The notes under the pieces were generated by a model, which saw only the letters and a list, made by a program, of their open reading frames with translations, searched no databases and was not told where the DNA came from. DNA of 64,000 nucleotides from Faecalicatena contorta (GTDB lineage Bacteria > Bacillota > Clostridia > Lachnospirales > Lachnospiraceae). Shown here in pieces: positions 1 through 8,658 of the stretch. The stretch lies in the NCBI RefSeq assembly GCF_021531895.1, contig NZ_JAFBIX010000011.1, positions 35,418 through 99,417 of the forward strand. The letters run 5' to 3'. Within the stretch, counting starts at the first letter, position 1. Each line of letters opens with the position of its first letter. The translations under genes were made by a program, and so were the position numbers.

Positions 1-2
1 AG

Positions 3-1154
3 TTTGAAGAGACACAGTCAGAAGTAAAATCAGAATCTGATAAAAAGCAGGAATCTGTTCAGACTGTGGAACCTGAGTTATCCGAAGAGGAACAGCGCAA
101 GGAAGAAGTAGAGGAAATCGTAAATTCTCTGACTTTAGATGAGAAAGTAGCACAGTTATTCATTGTAACCCCAGAAGAATTGACAGGAGTAGGAGTTGTC
201 ATTGCCGCAGGCGAGACGACTCAGAATGCAATCAGCCAGTATCCGGTCGGCGGCTTTATCTACATGTCACAGAATCTTGAGAATCCGGAACAAGTACGGG
301 AAATGGTGAAGAATGTCCAGGAGTATTCTTATCAGAGAATAGGACTGCCATTATTTATCAGTGTGGATGAAGAAGGCGGTACAGTCAGCCGGTTTAGCAA
401 TAATCCGAATTTTAATCTGGAGAAGATTGACAGTATGAGTGTGATCGGTGCAACTGGAGACCCTCAGAATGCCTATAATGTAGGAGCAAAGATTGGAAGC
501 TTCCTGTATGATCTGGGATTTAATATGGATAATGCACCGGATGCAGATGTGCTGACGAATCCGTCGAATACTGTGATTGGTTCCAGATCATTTGGAACAG
601 ACTGTAATCTGGTTTCTGAGATGATGCTGGCAGAGATGAAGGGACTACAGGATCAGAATATTATCCCAGTCATAAAGCACTATCCCGGGCATGGAGCGAC
701 AGAGGCTGATACGCATGCCGGATATGCGTATACGAATAAAACCTTGAATGAGATGATGGCAAATGAGCTGGTTCCGTTTATCAATGGTATCAATGCCGGA
801 GTGAAAGTTATAATGGCTGCGCATATTTCCTGCCCGAATATTGTCGGAGATAATACGCCGTCTTCTCTGTCTGGAGTTATGATCAACGATATCTTGCGTG
901 GTCAGTTAGGCTATCAGGGAGTTGTAACGACAGATGCATTGAATATGGGTGCAATTGCTGAAGAATATTCATCAGGACAGGCAGCTGTACAGGCATTGCA
1001 GGCTGGCGTAGATATCCTGTTAATGCCAGAGAATTTTCAGGAAGCGTATCAGGGTGTGTTATCTGCGGTAGGAGATGGCAGGCTGACAGAAGAACGAATC
1101 AATGAATCTGTAAGGCGGATTGTGAATTTAAAATTAGATATCAGCCAAAAGTAA
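3..1154 (+). CDS. Glycoside hydrolase family 3 beta-N-acetylhexosaminidase (NagZ-like), 5'-partial
   Basis: Retaining GH3 enzyme, expected to release terminal N-acetylglucosamine from cell-wall or host glycans. The frame is open to the left edge, so the true start lies outside the window. The first ~35 visible residues are a Glu/Ser/Lys/Gln-rich linker, typical of exported enzymes just after the signal or lipobox (inference). Seen in order: DEEGGTVSRF near visible residue 120; KHYPGHGATEADTH near residue 225, the NagZ loop whose His and Asp form the acid/base dyad in the family; and TDALNMGAI near residue 310 with the Asp nucleophile. The protein ends with the TIM barrel and has no second GH3 domain, as in NagZ. 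The family is clear; the natural substrate is not. Confidence 0.9.
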   Translation, partial: FEETQSEVKSESDKKQESVQTVEPELSEEEQRKEEVEEIVNSLTLDEKVAQLFIVTPEELTGVGVVIAAGETTQNAISQYPVGGFIYMSQNLENPEQVREMVKNVQEYSYQRIGLPLFISVDEEGGTVSRFSNNPNFNLEKIDSMSVIGATGDPQNAYNVGAKIGSFLYDLGFNMDNAPDADVLTNPSNTVIGSRSFGTDCNLVSEMMLAEMKGLQDQNIIPVIKHYPGHGATEADTHAGYAYTNKTLNEMMANELVPFINGINAGVKVIMAAHISCPNIVGDNTPSSLSGVMINDILRGQLGYQGVVTTDALNMGAIAEEYSSGQAAVQALQAGVDILLMPENFQEAYQGVLSAVGDGRLTEERINESVRRIVNLKLDISQK

Positions 1155-1155
1155 T

Positions 1156-1184
1156 TTGACTTCTGTTCATTTAACCGATATACT
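1156..1184 (+). promoter_or_regulatory. Sigma-A type promoter of nrdR
   Basis: TTGACT (1156-1161), a 17-bp spacer and TATACT (1179-1184), 35 bp before the nrdR start and directly after the preceding stop codon. Confidence 0.65.
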
Positions 1185-1218
1185 GTATACAAGTACGATG
1201 AGAAAGGAATAACGCAAG

Positions 1219-1668
1219 ATGAAGTGTCCATATTGTAATCATCCAGATACCAGAGTTATTGATTCCAGACCTGCCGAGGATGGCAATTCAATTCGCCGGC
1301 GCCGTTCCTGTGATGTGTGTGGAAAGCGGTTTACGACATATGAAAAGGTAGAGACGATTCCATTGATCATTATCAAGAAGGATAATAACCGTGAGCAGTA
1401 TAACCGCGGTAAGATTGAGAATGGAATTTTAAGGGCCTGTTACAAAAGACCGGTATCTGCTGAAGCTATACAGCATGCAATCGACAGGATCGAGACGAAG
1501 ATATTTAACCAGGAGGCGAAGGAGATTCCAAGCAGTATGATTGGAGAACTTGTAATGGAAGAATTAAAAGAACTCGATGAAGTTGCATATGTGCGTTTTG
1601 CGTCTGTATACAGAGAATTCAAAGATGTGAACACCTTTATGGATGAACTGAAAAAAATATTAAAATAA
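1219..1668 (+). CDS. nrdR: Transcriptional repressor NrdR
   Basis: Zinc-ribbon/ATP-cone repressor of ribonucleotide reductase genes. The N-terminal zinc ribbon has Cys3, Cys6, Cys31 and Cys34 (MKCPYC...CDVC), followed by the conserved RRRR stretch and KRFTTYE. The rest (~residues 48-140) is the ATP-cone, which senses (d)ATP in the family. Length of 149 aa is standard. It has its own promoter (1156-1184) and a strong terminator downstream (1709-1746), so it is probably monocistronic. No NrdR boxes or ribonucleotide reductase genes lie in this window, so its targets are elsewhere. Confidence 0.97.
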   Translation: MKCPYCNHPDTRVIDSRPAEDGNSIRRRRSCDVCGKRFTTYEKVETIPLIIIKKDNNREQYNRGKIENGILRACYKRPVSAEAIQHAIDRIETKIFNQEAKEIPSSMIGELVMEELKELDEVAYVRFASVYREFKDVNTFMDELKKILK

Positions 1669-1708
1669 GAAGATATTTGCTTAGATAGTAATAAAGTGAT
1701 AGAATAAG

Positions 1709-1746
1709 GGAAGAAGCAAGAAAAAGGGATTGCTTCTTCCTTTTTT
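1709..1746 (+). terminator. Intrinsic terminator after nrdR
   Basis: Perfect 11-bp stem GGAAGAAGCAA (1709-1719) / TTGCTTCTTCC (1730-1740) with a 10-nt loop, followed directly by TTTTTT. Confidence 0.9.
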
Positions 1747-1812
1747 ATATTATATATTTTTAACAGAAACAGATGGTGCTATAGAGATACGATTATAGAT
1801 TGGGTGAGATAT

Positions 1813-2547
1813 ATGAGAACATACAAGTTAACCATTTCTTATGATGGCAGCAGATACCAGGGATGGCAGCGTCAGGCTACCACTGACAACACCATTCAGT
1901 TTATTCTGGAATGGAGCATTGGGAAGCTGGTCGGATATCGGGTACATGTTGATGGGTCTGGCAGAACGGATGCCGGAGTGCATGCCCGAGGCCAGGTGGC
2001 GAGCGTAAAATTAACAAAGTTATATGATACCAAAGAGTTAAAAGATTCATTGAACCGGTATCTTCCTGAAGATATTCGTATTGTGAAGGTGGAACTTGTA
2101 AAGAATGGTTTCCATGCCCGCAAGAGTGCAAAAGGGAAAAAATATGAATATTATATTGACTGTAGAGAGAAGCCGGATGTATTTTCACGCAGATACTGCT
2201 ATCATTATCCTGAGAAACTGGATATTGAAGCGATGCGTGATGCGACCAAGTATTTGATCGGGCCGAAGAATTTTACCAGTTTTACCGACGATAAGGAATG
2301 CAAAGATCCTATCCGCCGGATTACCAATATTAAGATCGTAAGTAATGGTGAGAAAGTCAGGATCACCTACTATGGTACCGGATTTTTATATCATATGGTA
2401 AGAATATTGACTGGAACATTATTAGAGATTGGTACTGGCAAGAGGGATGCGTCTAAGCTTCCGGTCGTTATTGCTGCGGAGGACAGAAGTCTGGCTGGTT
2501 TTCTGGCACCGGCAAGAGGATTGTTCCTGCGGAAAGTATATTATTAA
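1813..2547 (+). CDS. tRNA pseudouridine synthase A-family protein (first of two paralogues)
   Basis: TruA-family enzyme (244 aa), which isomerises uridines 38-40 of tRNA anticodon arms. The N-terminal YDGSRYQGWQ and the catalytic-Asp motif GRTDAGVHA are intact, as are the C-terminal GTGFLYHMVR and GTLLEIG segments. The ATG at 1813 is preferred over the GTG at 1804 because GGGTGA lies 5 bp before it. A second truA sits at 17896 in the classical ecfA-ecfA-ecfT-truA context and is the better candidate for the housekeeping enzyme. This copy may be a specialised or redundant paralogue. Its neighbours (nrdR, xth) give no functional clue. Confidence 0.92.
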   Translation: MRTYKLTISYDGSRYQGWQRQATTDNTIQFILEWSIGKLVGYRVHVDGSGRTDAGVHARGQVASVKLTKLYDTKELKDSLNRYLPEDIRIVKVELVKNGFHARKSAKGKKYEYYIDCREKPDVFSRRYCYHYPEKLDIEAMRDATKYLIGPKNFTSFTDDKECKDPIRRITNIKIVSNGEKVRITYYGTGFLYHMVRILTGTLLEIGTGKRDASKLPVVIAAEDRSLAGFLAPARGLFLRKVYY

Positions 2548-2582
2548 AAATAAAGATTCTCGAAAGAGTGGGAGGATAATCA

Positions 2583-3335
2583 ATGAAGTTTATTTCATGG
2601 AATGTTAATGGAATCCGTGCCTGTGTGCAGAAGGGATTTGAGGAATTCTTTCAGCAGGCGGATGCGGATATATTCTGTATCCAGGAATCTAAGATGCAGG
2701 AAGGTCAGCTGGAGTTGAATACTCCTGGATATTACCAGTATTGGAACTATGCGAAAAGAAAAGGATATTCAGGGACAGCAATATTTACAAAAAAAGAGCC
2801 GATTTCTGTGTCCTATGGTATTGGGATTGAAGAGCATGACCAGGAAGGCCGCGTGATTACACTGGAATTTGAAGACTATTATTTTATTACGGTATATACA
2901 CCGAATTCTCAAAATGAATTGGCAAGACTTCCATACAGAATGCAGTGGGAAGATGATTTTCTGGCATATCTCAAGAAGCTGGAAGAGAAGAAACCAGTAG
3001 TCTTCTGCGGGGATCTGAATGTTGCACACAAGGAGATTGACCTTAAGAATCCTAAGACGAACCGGAAGAATGCCGGTTTTACGGATGAAGAGAGAGAAAA
3101 ATTCTCTTCGCTTTTGGATGCTGGGTTTATTGATACTTTCCGATATTTTTATCCGGATGCTGAAGGGATCTATTCCTGGTGGTCTTATCGATTCAGTGCA
3201 AGAGCAAAGAATGCAGGGTGGCGTATTGACTACTTCTGTGTATCTGAAGCTTTAAAAGAACGTCTTGTAGATGCTAAGATCCTGACGGATGTGATGGGAT
3301 CTGATCATTGCCCGGTAGAGCTGGATTTTCAATAA
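2583..3335 (+). CDS. xth: Exodeoxyribonuclease III (AP endonuclease)
   Basis: Class II AP endonuclease/3'-5' exonuclease of the ExoIII/APE1 family, acting in base excision repair. Family landmarks are visible: N-terminal SWNVNGIRA, the metal-ligand Glu in IQESKMQ, the CGDLNVAH segment with catalytic Asp and Asn, [13 protein letters not shown], and the C-terminal GSDHCPVEL with the catalytic His. All catalytic positions are present and the 250-aa length is typical. A GGGAGG ribosome site lies 7 bp upstream. It ends in a bidirectional terminator shared with the convergent SDR gene. Confidence 0.96.
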   Translation: MKFISWNVNGIRACVQKGFEEFFQQADADIFCIQESKMQEGQLELNTPGYYQYWNYAKRKGYSGTAIFTKKEPISVSYGIGIEEHDQEGRVITLEFEDYYFITVYTPNSQNELARLPYRMQWEDDFLAYLKKLEEKKPVVFCGDLNVAHKEIDLKNPKTNRKNAGFTDEEREKFSSLLDAGFIDTFRYFYPDAEGIYSWWSYRFSARAKNAGWRIDYFCVSEALKERLVDAKILTDVMGSDHCPVELDFQ

Positions 3336-3350
3336 AATAATAAGTTTCAA

Positions 3351-3387
3351 GGGGGAATCTTGTGGTGTTAAACTACAAGATTCCCCC
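3351..3387. terminator. Bidirectional terminator between xth and the convergent SDR gene
   Basis: Perfect 13-bp stem GGGGGAATCTTGT (3351-3363) / ACAAGATTCCCCC (3375-3387). The right arm contains the last codons and part of the stop of the minus-strand SDR gene, so coding and termination signals overlap. There is no long T-run on either side. Confidence 0.6.
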
Positions 3388-4107
3388 ATCTATTCCGATG
3401 ACTTGTCCGGTCATGTAGGCCGGAGCATTGGCTACGTTCCAGATCATATCAGCGATTTCTTCTACCGTACCATATCTTCCGGCAGGAATCTCTTCTTCTA
3501 ATGCTTTTCTCTCTTCAGCCGATAGCTGTTGATTCATAATTGTATCAATGACGCCGCAGGCAATAGCATTTACCTGAATATTGCTTGGCGCCAGTTCTTT
3601 GGCAAGAGCTCTGGTGAATCCATTCATGCCGGATTTGGAGGCAGAATAAGCTACTTCGCAAGAGGCTCCAGAAGTGCCCCACATAGAGGAAATATTAATA
3701 ATCTTTCCAGATTTTCGAGAGATCATTGCAGGTACGGCGGCACGACTGCAATAGAATACGGAAGAGAGGTTGGTCTGTATGATTCGCTCCCATTCATCAT
3801 TGCTCATATCCATCATTAATCCAATGTGTGAGATGCCCGCATTATTGACTAAAATATCCAGATAATCACAGGATTGATAGATGGTTTGGAATATCTGAGT
3901 AACATCGTCGGGGTTTCCAACATCCCCGGTAACAATCGTACAAGTACTCTGATATTTATTCTCAATGATTTTTTTGACGTCTTCTAATTCAGCAACTGAT
4001 GTACGGCAGTTCAAAAATACATGATATCCTTTCTTGGCAAATAATAATGCAGTGGCCTTTCCGATTCCCCGGGAGGCACCGGTAATCAAGATGTTTTTCT
4101 TATTCAT
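3373..4107 (-). CDS. SDR-family oxidoreductase, FabG-like
   Basis: Classical short-chain dehydrogenase/reductase of 244 aa. It shows the NAD(P)-binding TGASRGIGKA at residues ~9-18, NNAG, the catalytic Ser in ISSMWG, the YSASK (YxxxK) active site, and the C-terminal GQVIGIDGG found in FabG-type 3-oxoacyl-ACP reductases. It stands alone on the minus strand, with no fatty-acid synthesis genes nearby, so the substrate cannot be fixed; FabG-like is a family statement only. The start has an AGGAGTTC-type ribosome site. It is divergent from the RND exporter gene. Confidence 0.85.
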   Translation of the reverse strand: MNKKNILITGASRGIGKATALLFAKKGYHVFLNCRTSVAELEDVKKIIENKYQSTCTIVTGDVGNPDDVTQIFQTIYQSCDYLDILVNNAGISHIGLMMDMSNDEWERIIQTNLSSVFYCSRAAVPAMISRKSGKIINISSMWGTSGASCEVAYSASKSGMNGFTRALAKELAPSNIQVNAIACGVIDTIMNQQLSAEERKALEEEIPAGRYGTVEEIADMIWNVANAPAYMTGQVIGIDGGIL

Positions 4108-4183
4108 ATAGAACTCCTGTCTTTTATTTATTAAATATTTATTAAATCTAGGTTTTATACACCGTTATTATATCTCGGAATTG

Positions 4184-4212
4184 TTGCGAATTAAAGTGTC
4201 AAGTGTTATGAT
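4184..4212 (+). promoter_or_regulatory. Promoter of the RND exporter gene
   Basis: TTGCGA (4184-4189), 17-bp spacer, TATGAT (4207-4212). It lies in the 173-bp divergent gap, which also has two direct copies of TATTTATTAAA near 4126-4147 on the SDR side. Confidence 0.5.
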
Positions 4213-4280
4213 TTACATAGTTAATTTCATTTTTACATGCAGGAAGTAACGGAGACGGATAAGAAAGAAGAGGACACTAT

Positions 4281-7200
4281 ATGTTATCAAAATTCAGTGT
4301 AAAGAAACCATATACCGTTGTGGTAGGAGTGGTTTTAATTATTATACTGGGAGTGGTATCGTTTACGAAAATGACGGTAGACTTACTGCCCAATATGAAT
4401 CTTCCGTATGCGATGGTCATGACAACCTATGTAGGCGCAAGCCCGGAAGAAGTAGAAGAGGTAGTGACAAAGCCGGTTGAGCAGGCAATGGCTACTGTCA
4501 GTAATATCAAGACGGTTCAGTCTATATCTAATGAAAATGCATCCACAGTTATTCTAGAGTTCGATCAGACTGCCAATATGGATTCGGTCACGATTGAGAT
4601 GAGAGAGAATCTTGACCAGATTCAGGGTTTTTGGCCGGATGCTGTATCTAATCCCATTATTATGAAATTAAATCCTGATATGATGCCGGTGCTGGTCACT
4701 GCTGTCAGTGTCAAAGATGCAGATGCGGTAAAAGCCAGCAAGTTGATAGAAGAGCAGGTTATTCCTGAGGTGGAAAGTGTCGAAGGTGTTGCTTCTGTAA
4801 TAACGACCGGAAGTATTGAAGAGACGGTTGAAATTGTCCTGAATGAACAGAAGATTAATGAGCTTAGTGGCGATATTAAAGCAGAGATGGAAGCAAAAGT
4901 TAATGAGGCGAAAAGTGCATTGGACGAAGCGAAAGCTCAGGTGGAAAGTGGACAGAACGCACTTGCAGCTGGAAAAGCACAGGCGGCAGCCGGACTTTCA
5001 CAGGCAGAAGCACAATTGTCGATGAAGGGTGAAGAGATTAATCAGGCTCAGCTTGAGATCAATGAAAAAAAGTCTGAGCTAGATCTTGCAGAGACACAGA
5101 TACAACAGCAGCTTGCAATCGTGCAGATAGAACTCCAGACATTGCAGGCAGTGCAAGAACAGTATCAGAAATTATCAGATATCATCAATGGAAGTCTCGA
5201 TGAAGAGCAGAAAGCTCAGGCACAGGAACAATTAGAGCAGCTCCGTGCTCAGCTGGAACAGCAGGGAATTACTTTTGTGTCTTTGAATGATAAAATTCAG
5301 GAAGTTCAGGGACAGGTTCAGCAGCTACAGTCGGCGCAACAGCAGATTGATGCAGGAAGGCAGCAGTTGAATACGATTCAGCAACAGGTCAATGATGGAG
5401 CTATGACTCTGGCCCAGGCCAGAGGACAACTGGCATCCGGTCAGCTGGAGGCGGCAGCAGGTCTTGGAGAAGGTGCTGCCCAGCTGGCGGCAGGACAGGT
5501 AGCGATCCAGATGCAAGAATCTCAGATGAATTCCGCATTGACTGAATCTGCAGCGTCAATGAATGCAGAAAGTATCTTATCGATTGATACGATTAAAACT
5601 ATATTGACGGCACAGAATTTCAGTATGCCGGCAGGATACGTGACGGAAGAAGATGGACTGGATTATCTGGTGCGAATCGGAGAAAAATTCCAGAGTCTTG
5701 ATGAGTTGAAAGATCTGGTTCTAGTCGATATGGAAGGAATTGATCCGGTAAAACTGTCTGATGTGGCCAGTGTAGAACTTGTAGATAATTCGGATGAGAC
5801 TTATGCGAAGATCAATGGCAATCCGGGTGTGATGTTGACGATTCAGAAACAGACAGGCTATTCTACTGGAGATGTGAGTGACAGAGTTCTGGAAAGGTTA
5901 GAGCAGGTAGAAAAAGAACATAAGGAAATCCAGACGATTACACTCATGGATCAGGGAGTCTATATTGATCTGATCGTGAATTCTGTGCTGAAGAATCTTG
6001 TATATGGTGCAGTACTGGCAATTATTATTCTACTGGTATTCCTAAAGAGTGTCAGACCTACGTTTGTCATTGCATGCTCTATTCCAATCAGTATTGTGAC
6101 GGCATTGGTTACTATGTATTTCTCCGGAGTTACATTGAATATCATATCACTGTCAGGATTAGCTCTGGGTGTAGGTATGCTGGTAGATAATTCGATTGTT
6201 GTAATTGAGAATATTTATCGTATGCGAAATGAAGAAAGGGCGTCTGCGAAAGATGCGGCTATTCAGGGAGCAAGACAGGTGGCTGGTGCGATTACGGCAT
6301 CTACGCTGACGACGGTGTGTGTATTCTTGCCAATTGTGTTTACTTCGGGAATTACCAGACAGTTATTCGTAGATATGGGGCTTACCATTGCTTATTCTTT
6401 GCTTGCCAGTCTGCTCGTGGCATTGACGCTGGTTCCAATGATGTCTGCTGGTCTGTTGAGAAAGACGGAGGAAAAAGAATCTCGCTTATTTGCTGTGGTT
6501 CGGGAGAAGTATGGAATCATTCTTCGGAAAGCATTGAATAAAAAAGTCTTCGTATTGATCGGTGCACTGGCATTATTTATAATAAGCATTGCATTGGAAT
6601 TGTCAAAAGGAACAGAATTTATGCCTAGCATGGAAAGCACACAGGTCAGTATGACTTTAGAGACAGAAAAGGGAACCAGTCTGGAAGATACGTCAAAGGT
6701 TGCTGATGAAGTCATGGACAAAGTAGGTGCCATCGATGATATTGAAGATATTGGTGGTCTTGTGTCATCTTCATCCATGATGGGAGGTAGTCAGGATACG
6801 AATCTCGTTTCCTTCTATGCAATAACAAAGGAAAATCCGTCCATGTCAAATGCGGAACTTAAAAAAGAGATTGAGAAGGTTACCAAAGGAATAGATGGTG
6901 AACTGACGGTCAATATGTCCAATATGGATATGAGTTCCCTTGGCGCTTCTGGAATCAATATTCAGATTAAAGGAAAAGATCTGGATAAGCTACAGAGCGT
7001 TGCAAAAGATGTGAAAAAGATTGTGGAAGATGTCAAAGGAACACAGAATGTATCGGATGGAACAGAGGACAACAAAGAAGAACTTCGGGTTGTAGTGGAT
7101 AAGGCAAAAGCAACACAGCACGGGCTTACTGTAGCACAGGTATATCAGGAATTGTATGGAAAGCTTGCGGAGGCACAGAAAGCAACAACTTTGACGACCG

Positions 7201-8078
7201 ATACGAATGATTATGATGTCTATGTTCTGGATGATGCTAATGAAAGCATGAGTCGTGATGATATTCGAAATATGACACTACAGATTGAGAAGCAGGATGG
7301 TACAACGGAAGAGCTGAAATTGGCAGATATCGCGACTTTTGAGGACGCATCTGGACTTCAGGCAATCAGTCGAATTGACCAGAGCAGATATATGAATGTA
7401 ACGGCAGAGATCAAAGATGACGATAATATTGGGCTGGTCAGCAATCGAGTGAAAAAAGCACTTGCTGCTTATGATGCGCCAGAGGGATATGAGATTGAAA
7501 TGACAGGGGAAGATGAGACGATTAATGAAGCAATGATAGAGTTGTTTAAAATGATGGGGCTGGCACTTGTATTCATGTACCTGATCATGGTGGCACAGTT
7601 CCAGTCTCTCAGGTCTCCATTTATTGTTATGTTTACAGTGCCCCTTGCATTTACCGGAGGTCTGCTGGCACTTTGGCTGGCAGGAATGCCGGTCAGTGTC
7701 ATTGCAATGATTGGATTTGTAATGTTATCTGGTATTATTGTCAATAATGGAATTGTGTTCATTGACTATACAAATCAACTGATGGAAGGCGGAATGACTC
7801 AAAAGGATGCATTGGTAGAAGCTGGAAAGACCAGACTGCGACCGATTATCATGACCGCTTTAACAACCATTCTGGGCTTGTCCACTATGGCACTTGGATT
7901 CGGAATGGGAGCCGATATGGTGCAGCCGATGGCAGTCGTGACTATCGGAGGCTTAATATATGGTACAATACTAACCCTGGTGGTAGTTCCCTGTATTTTC
8001 GATTTGTTTCACAGAAGAGAGAAAGCAAGGCTTCGTGAGGAGATTGAAGAGAATGAACCCCTGATAGATCAGAAATGA
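4281..8078 (+). CDS. RND-family efflux permease with a long coiled-coil insertion
   Basis: Inner-membrane transporter of the AcrB/SwrC (HAE) branch of the RND superfamily, 1265 aa against about 1030-1065 for usual relatives. The N-terminal helix and porter segment (MTVDLLPNMNLPYAMV, GASPEEVEE) are normal. Residues ~195-434 are an Ala/Gln/Glu-rich heptad-like stretch with Gly-Gln-Leu repeats, inserted before the usual QN...PAG segment. Then follow the remaining porter domain, the first membrane bundle with the proton-relay motif GVGMLVDNSIVVIENI, a second porter half and the second bundle. No membrane-fusion protein or outer-membrane gene is adjacent. The insertion may act as a built-in extracellular adaptor (inference). 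Substrate unknown. Confidence 0.92.
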   Translation: MLSKFSVKKPYTVVVGVVLIIILGVVSFTKMTVDLLPNMNLPYAMVMTTYVGASPEEVEEVVTKPVEQAMATVSNIKTVQSISNENASTVILEFDQTANMDSVTIEMRENLDQIQGFWPDAVSNPIIMKLNPDMMPVLVTAVSVKDADAVKASKLIEEQVIPEVESVEGVASVITTGSIEETVEIVLNEQKINELSGDIKAEMEAKVNEAKSALDEAKAQVESGQNALAAGKAQAAAGLSQAEAQLSMKGEEINQAQLEINEKKSELDLAETQIQQQLAIVQIELQTLQAVQEQYQKLSDIINGSLDEEQKAQAQEQLEQLRAQLEQQGITFVSLNDKIQEVQGQVQQLQSAQQQIDAGRQQLNTIQQQVNDGAMTLAQARGQLASGQLEAAAGLGEGAAQLAAGQVAIQMQESQMNSALTESAASMNAESILSIDTIKTILTAQNFSMPAGYVTEEDGLDYLVRIGEKFQSLDELKDLVLVDMEGIDPVKLSDVASVELVDNSDETYAKINGNPGVMLTIQKQTGYSTGDVSDRVLERLEQVEKEHKEIQTITLMDQGVYIDLIVNSVLKNLVYGAVLAIIILLVFLKSVRPTFVIACSIPISIVTALVTMYFSGVTLNIISLSGLALGVGMLVDNSIVVIENIYRMRNEERASAKDAAIQGARQVAGAITASTLTTVCVFLPIVFTSGITRQLFVDMGLTIAYSLLASLLVALTLVPMMSAGLLRKTEEKESRLFAVVREKYGIILRKALNKKVFVLIGALALFIISIALELSKGTEFMPSMESTQVSMTLETEKGTSLEDTSKVADEVMDKVGAIDDIEDIGGLVSSSSMMGGSQDTNLVSFYAITKENPSMSNAELKKEIEKVTKGIDGELTVNMSNMDMSSLGASGINIQIKGKDLDKLQSVAKDVKKIVEDVKGTQNVSDGTEDNKEELRVVVDKAKATQHGLTVAQVYQELYGKLAEAQKATTLTTDTNDYDVYVLDDANESMSRDDIRNMTLQIEKQDGTTEELKLADIATFEDASGLQAISRIDQSRYMNVTAEIKDDDNIGLVSNRVKKALAAYDAPEGYEIEMTGEDETINEAMIELFKMMGLALVFMYLIMVAQFQSLRSPFIVMFTVPLAFTGGLLALWLAGMPVSVIAMIGFVMLSGIIVNNGIVFIDYTNQLMEGGMTQKDALVEAGKTRLRPIIMTALTTILGLSTMALGFGMGADMVQPMAVVTIGGLIYGTILTLVVVPCIFDLFHRREKARLREEIEENEPLIDQK

Positions 8079-8094
8079 TAGGAGAGGTACAGTT

Positions 8095-8631
8095 ATGATT
8101 AACAAGGCAATCGAATTCGCAACCAAAGCACATGAAGGACAATTCAGAAAAGGAACAAAACGTCCCTACATTGTCCATCCAATTGAAGTAAGTGATATTG
8201 TATCTTCTATGACAAAAGATGAGGAAGTAATCAGTGCGGCAGTATTGCATGATACAATTGAAGATTGCGAAGGGATAACGCAGAGGATCCTTGCGCAGGA
8301 ATTTTCGGAAAGAGTTGCCTATATTGTGGCTCAGGAAAGTGAAGATAAATCAAAGACCTGGATGGAGAGAAAACGGAGTACCATTGAACATATTCGTAAT
8401 GCACCGAGAGAAGTGCAGATGGTCGGTCTTGCGGATAAGCTGTCGAATATGAGGGATATAGATCGGGATTATCCAGTGTACGGGGAAGAATTGTGGAATC
8501 GATTCCGGATGAAGGATAAAGAGATTATAGGCTGGTATTATAAAGGAATCAGGGATGCATTGAAAGAAGCGTTCAGCGGCGTAGAATTTTATGAGGAATA
8601 TTGTCGGCTGATCGAGAAGAATTTTGGATAA
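8095..8631 (+). CDS. HD-domain (p)ppGpp/NADPH hydrolase-like protein, Mesh1/SpoT type
   Basis: A 178-aa single-domain HD phosphohydrolase. The order YIVHPIEV, AAVLHDTIEDC (HD metal ligands) and LADKLSNMRDI matches the hydrolase half of RelA/SpoT and small alarmone hydrolases (Mesh1/SAH). There is no synthetase, TGS or ACT domain. Such proteins cleave (p)ppGpp, and metazoan Mesh1 also cleaves NADPH (established). The sequence does not show which substrate applies here. It begins 17 bp after the RND gene with AGGAGAGG as ribosome site, so co-transcription is likely. Confidence 0.82.
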   Translation: MINKAIEFATKAHEGQFRKGTKRPYIVHPIEVSDIVSSMTKDEEVISAAVLHDTIEDCEGITQRILAQEFSERVAYIVAQESEDKSKTWMERKRSTIEHIRNAPREVQMVGLADKLSNMRDIDRDYPVYGEELWNRFRMKDKEIIGWYYKGIRDALKEAFSGVEFYEEYCRLIEKNFG

Positions 8632-8658
8632 AAATAAAAGGTAGTCAGGAGTGTAAAG

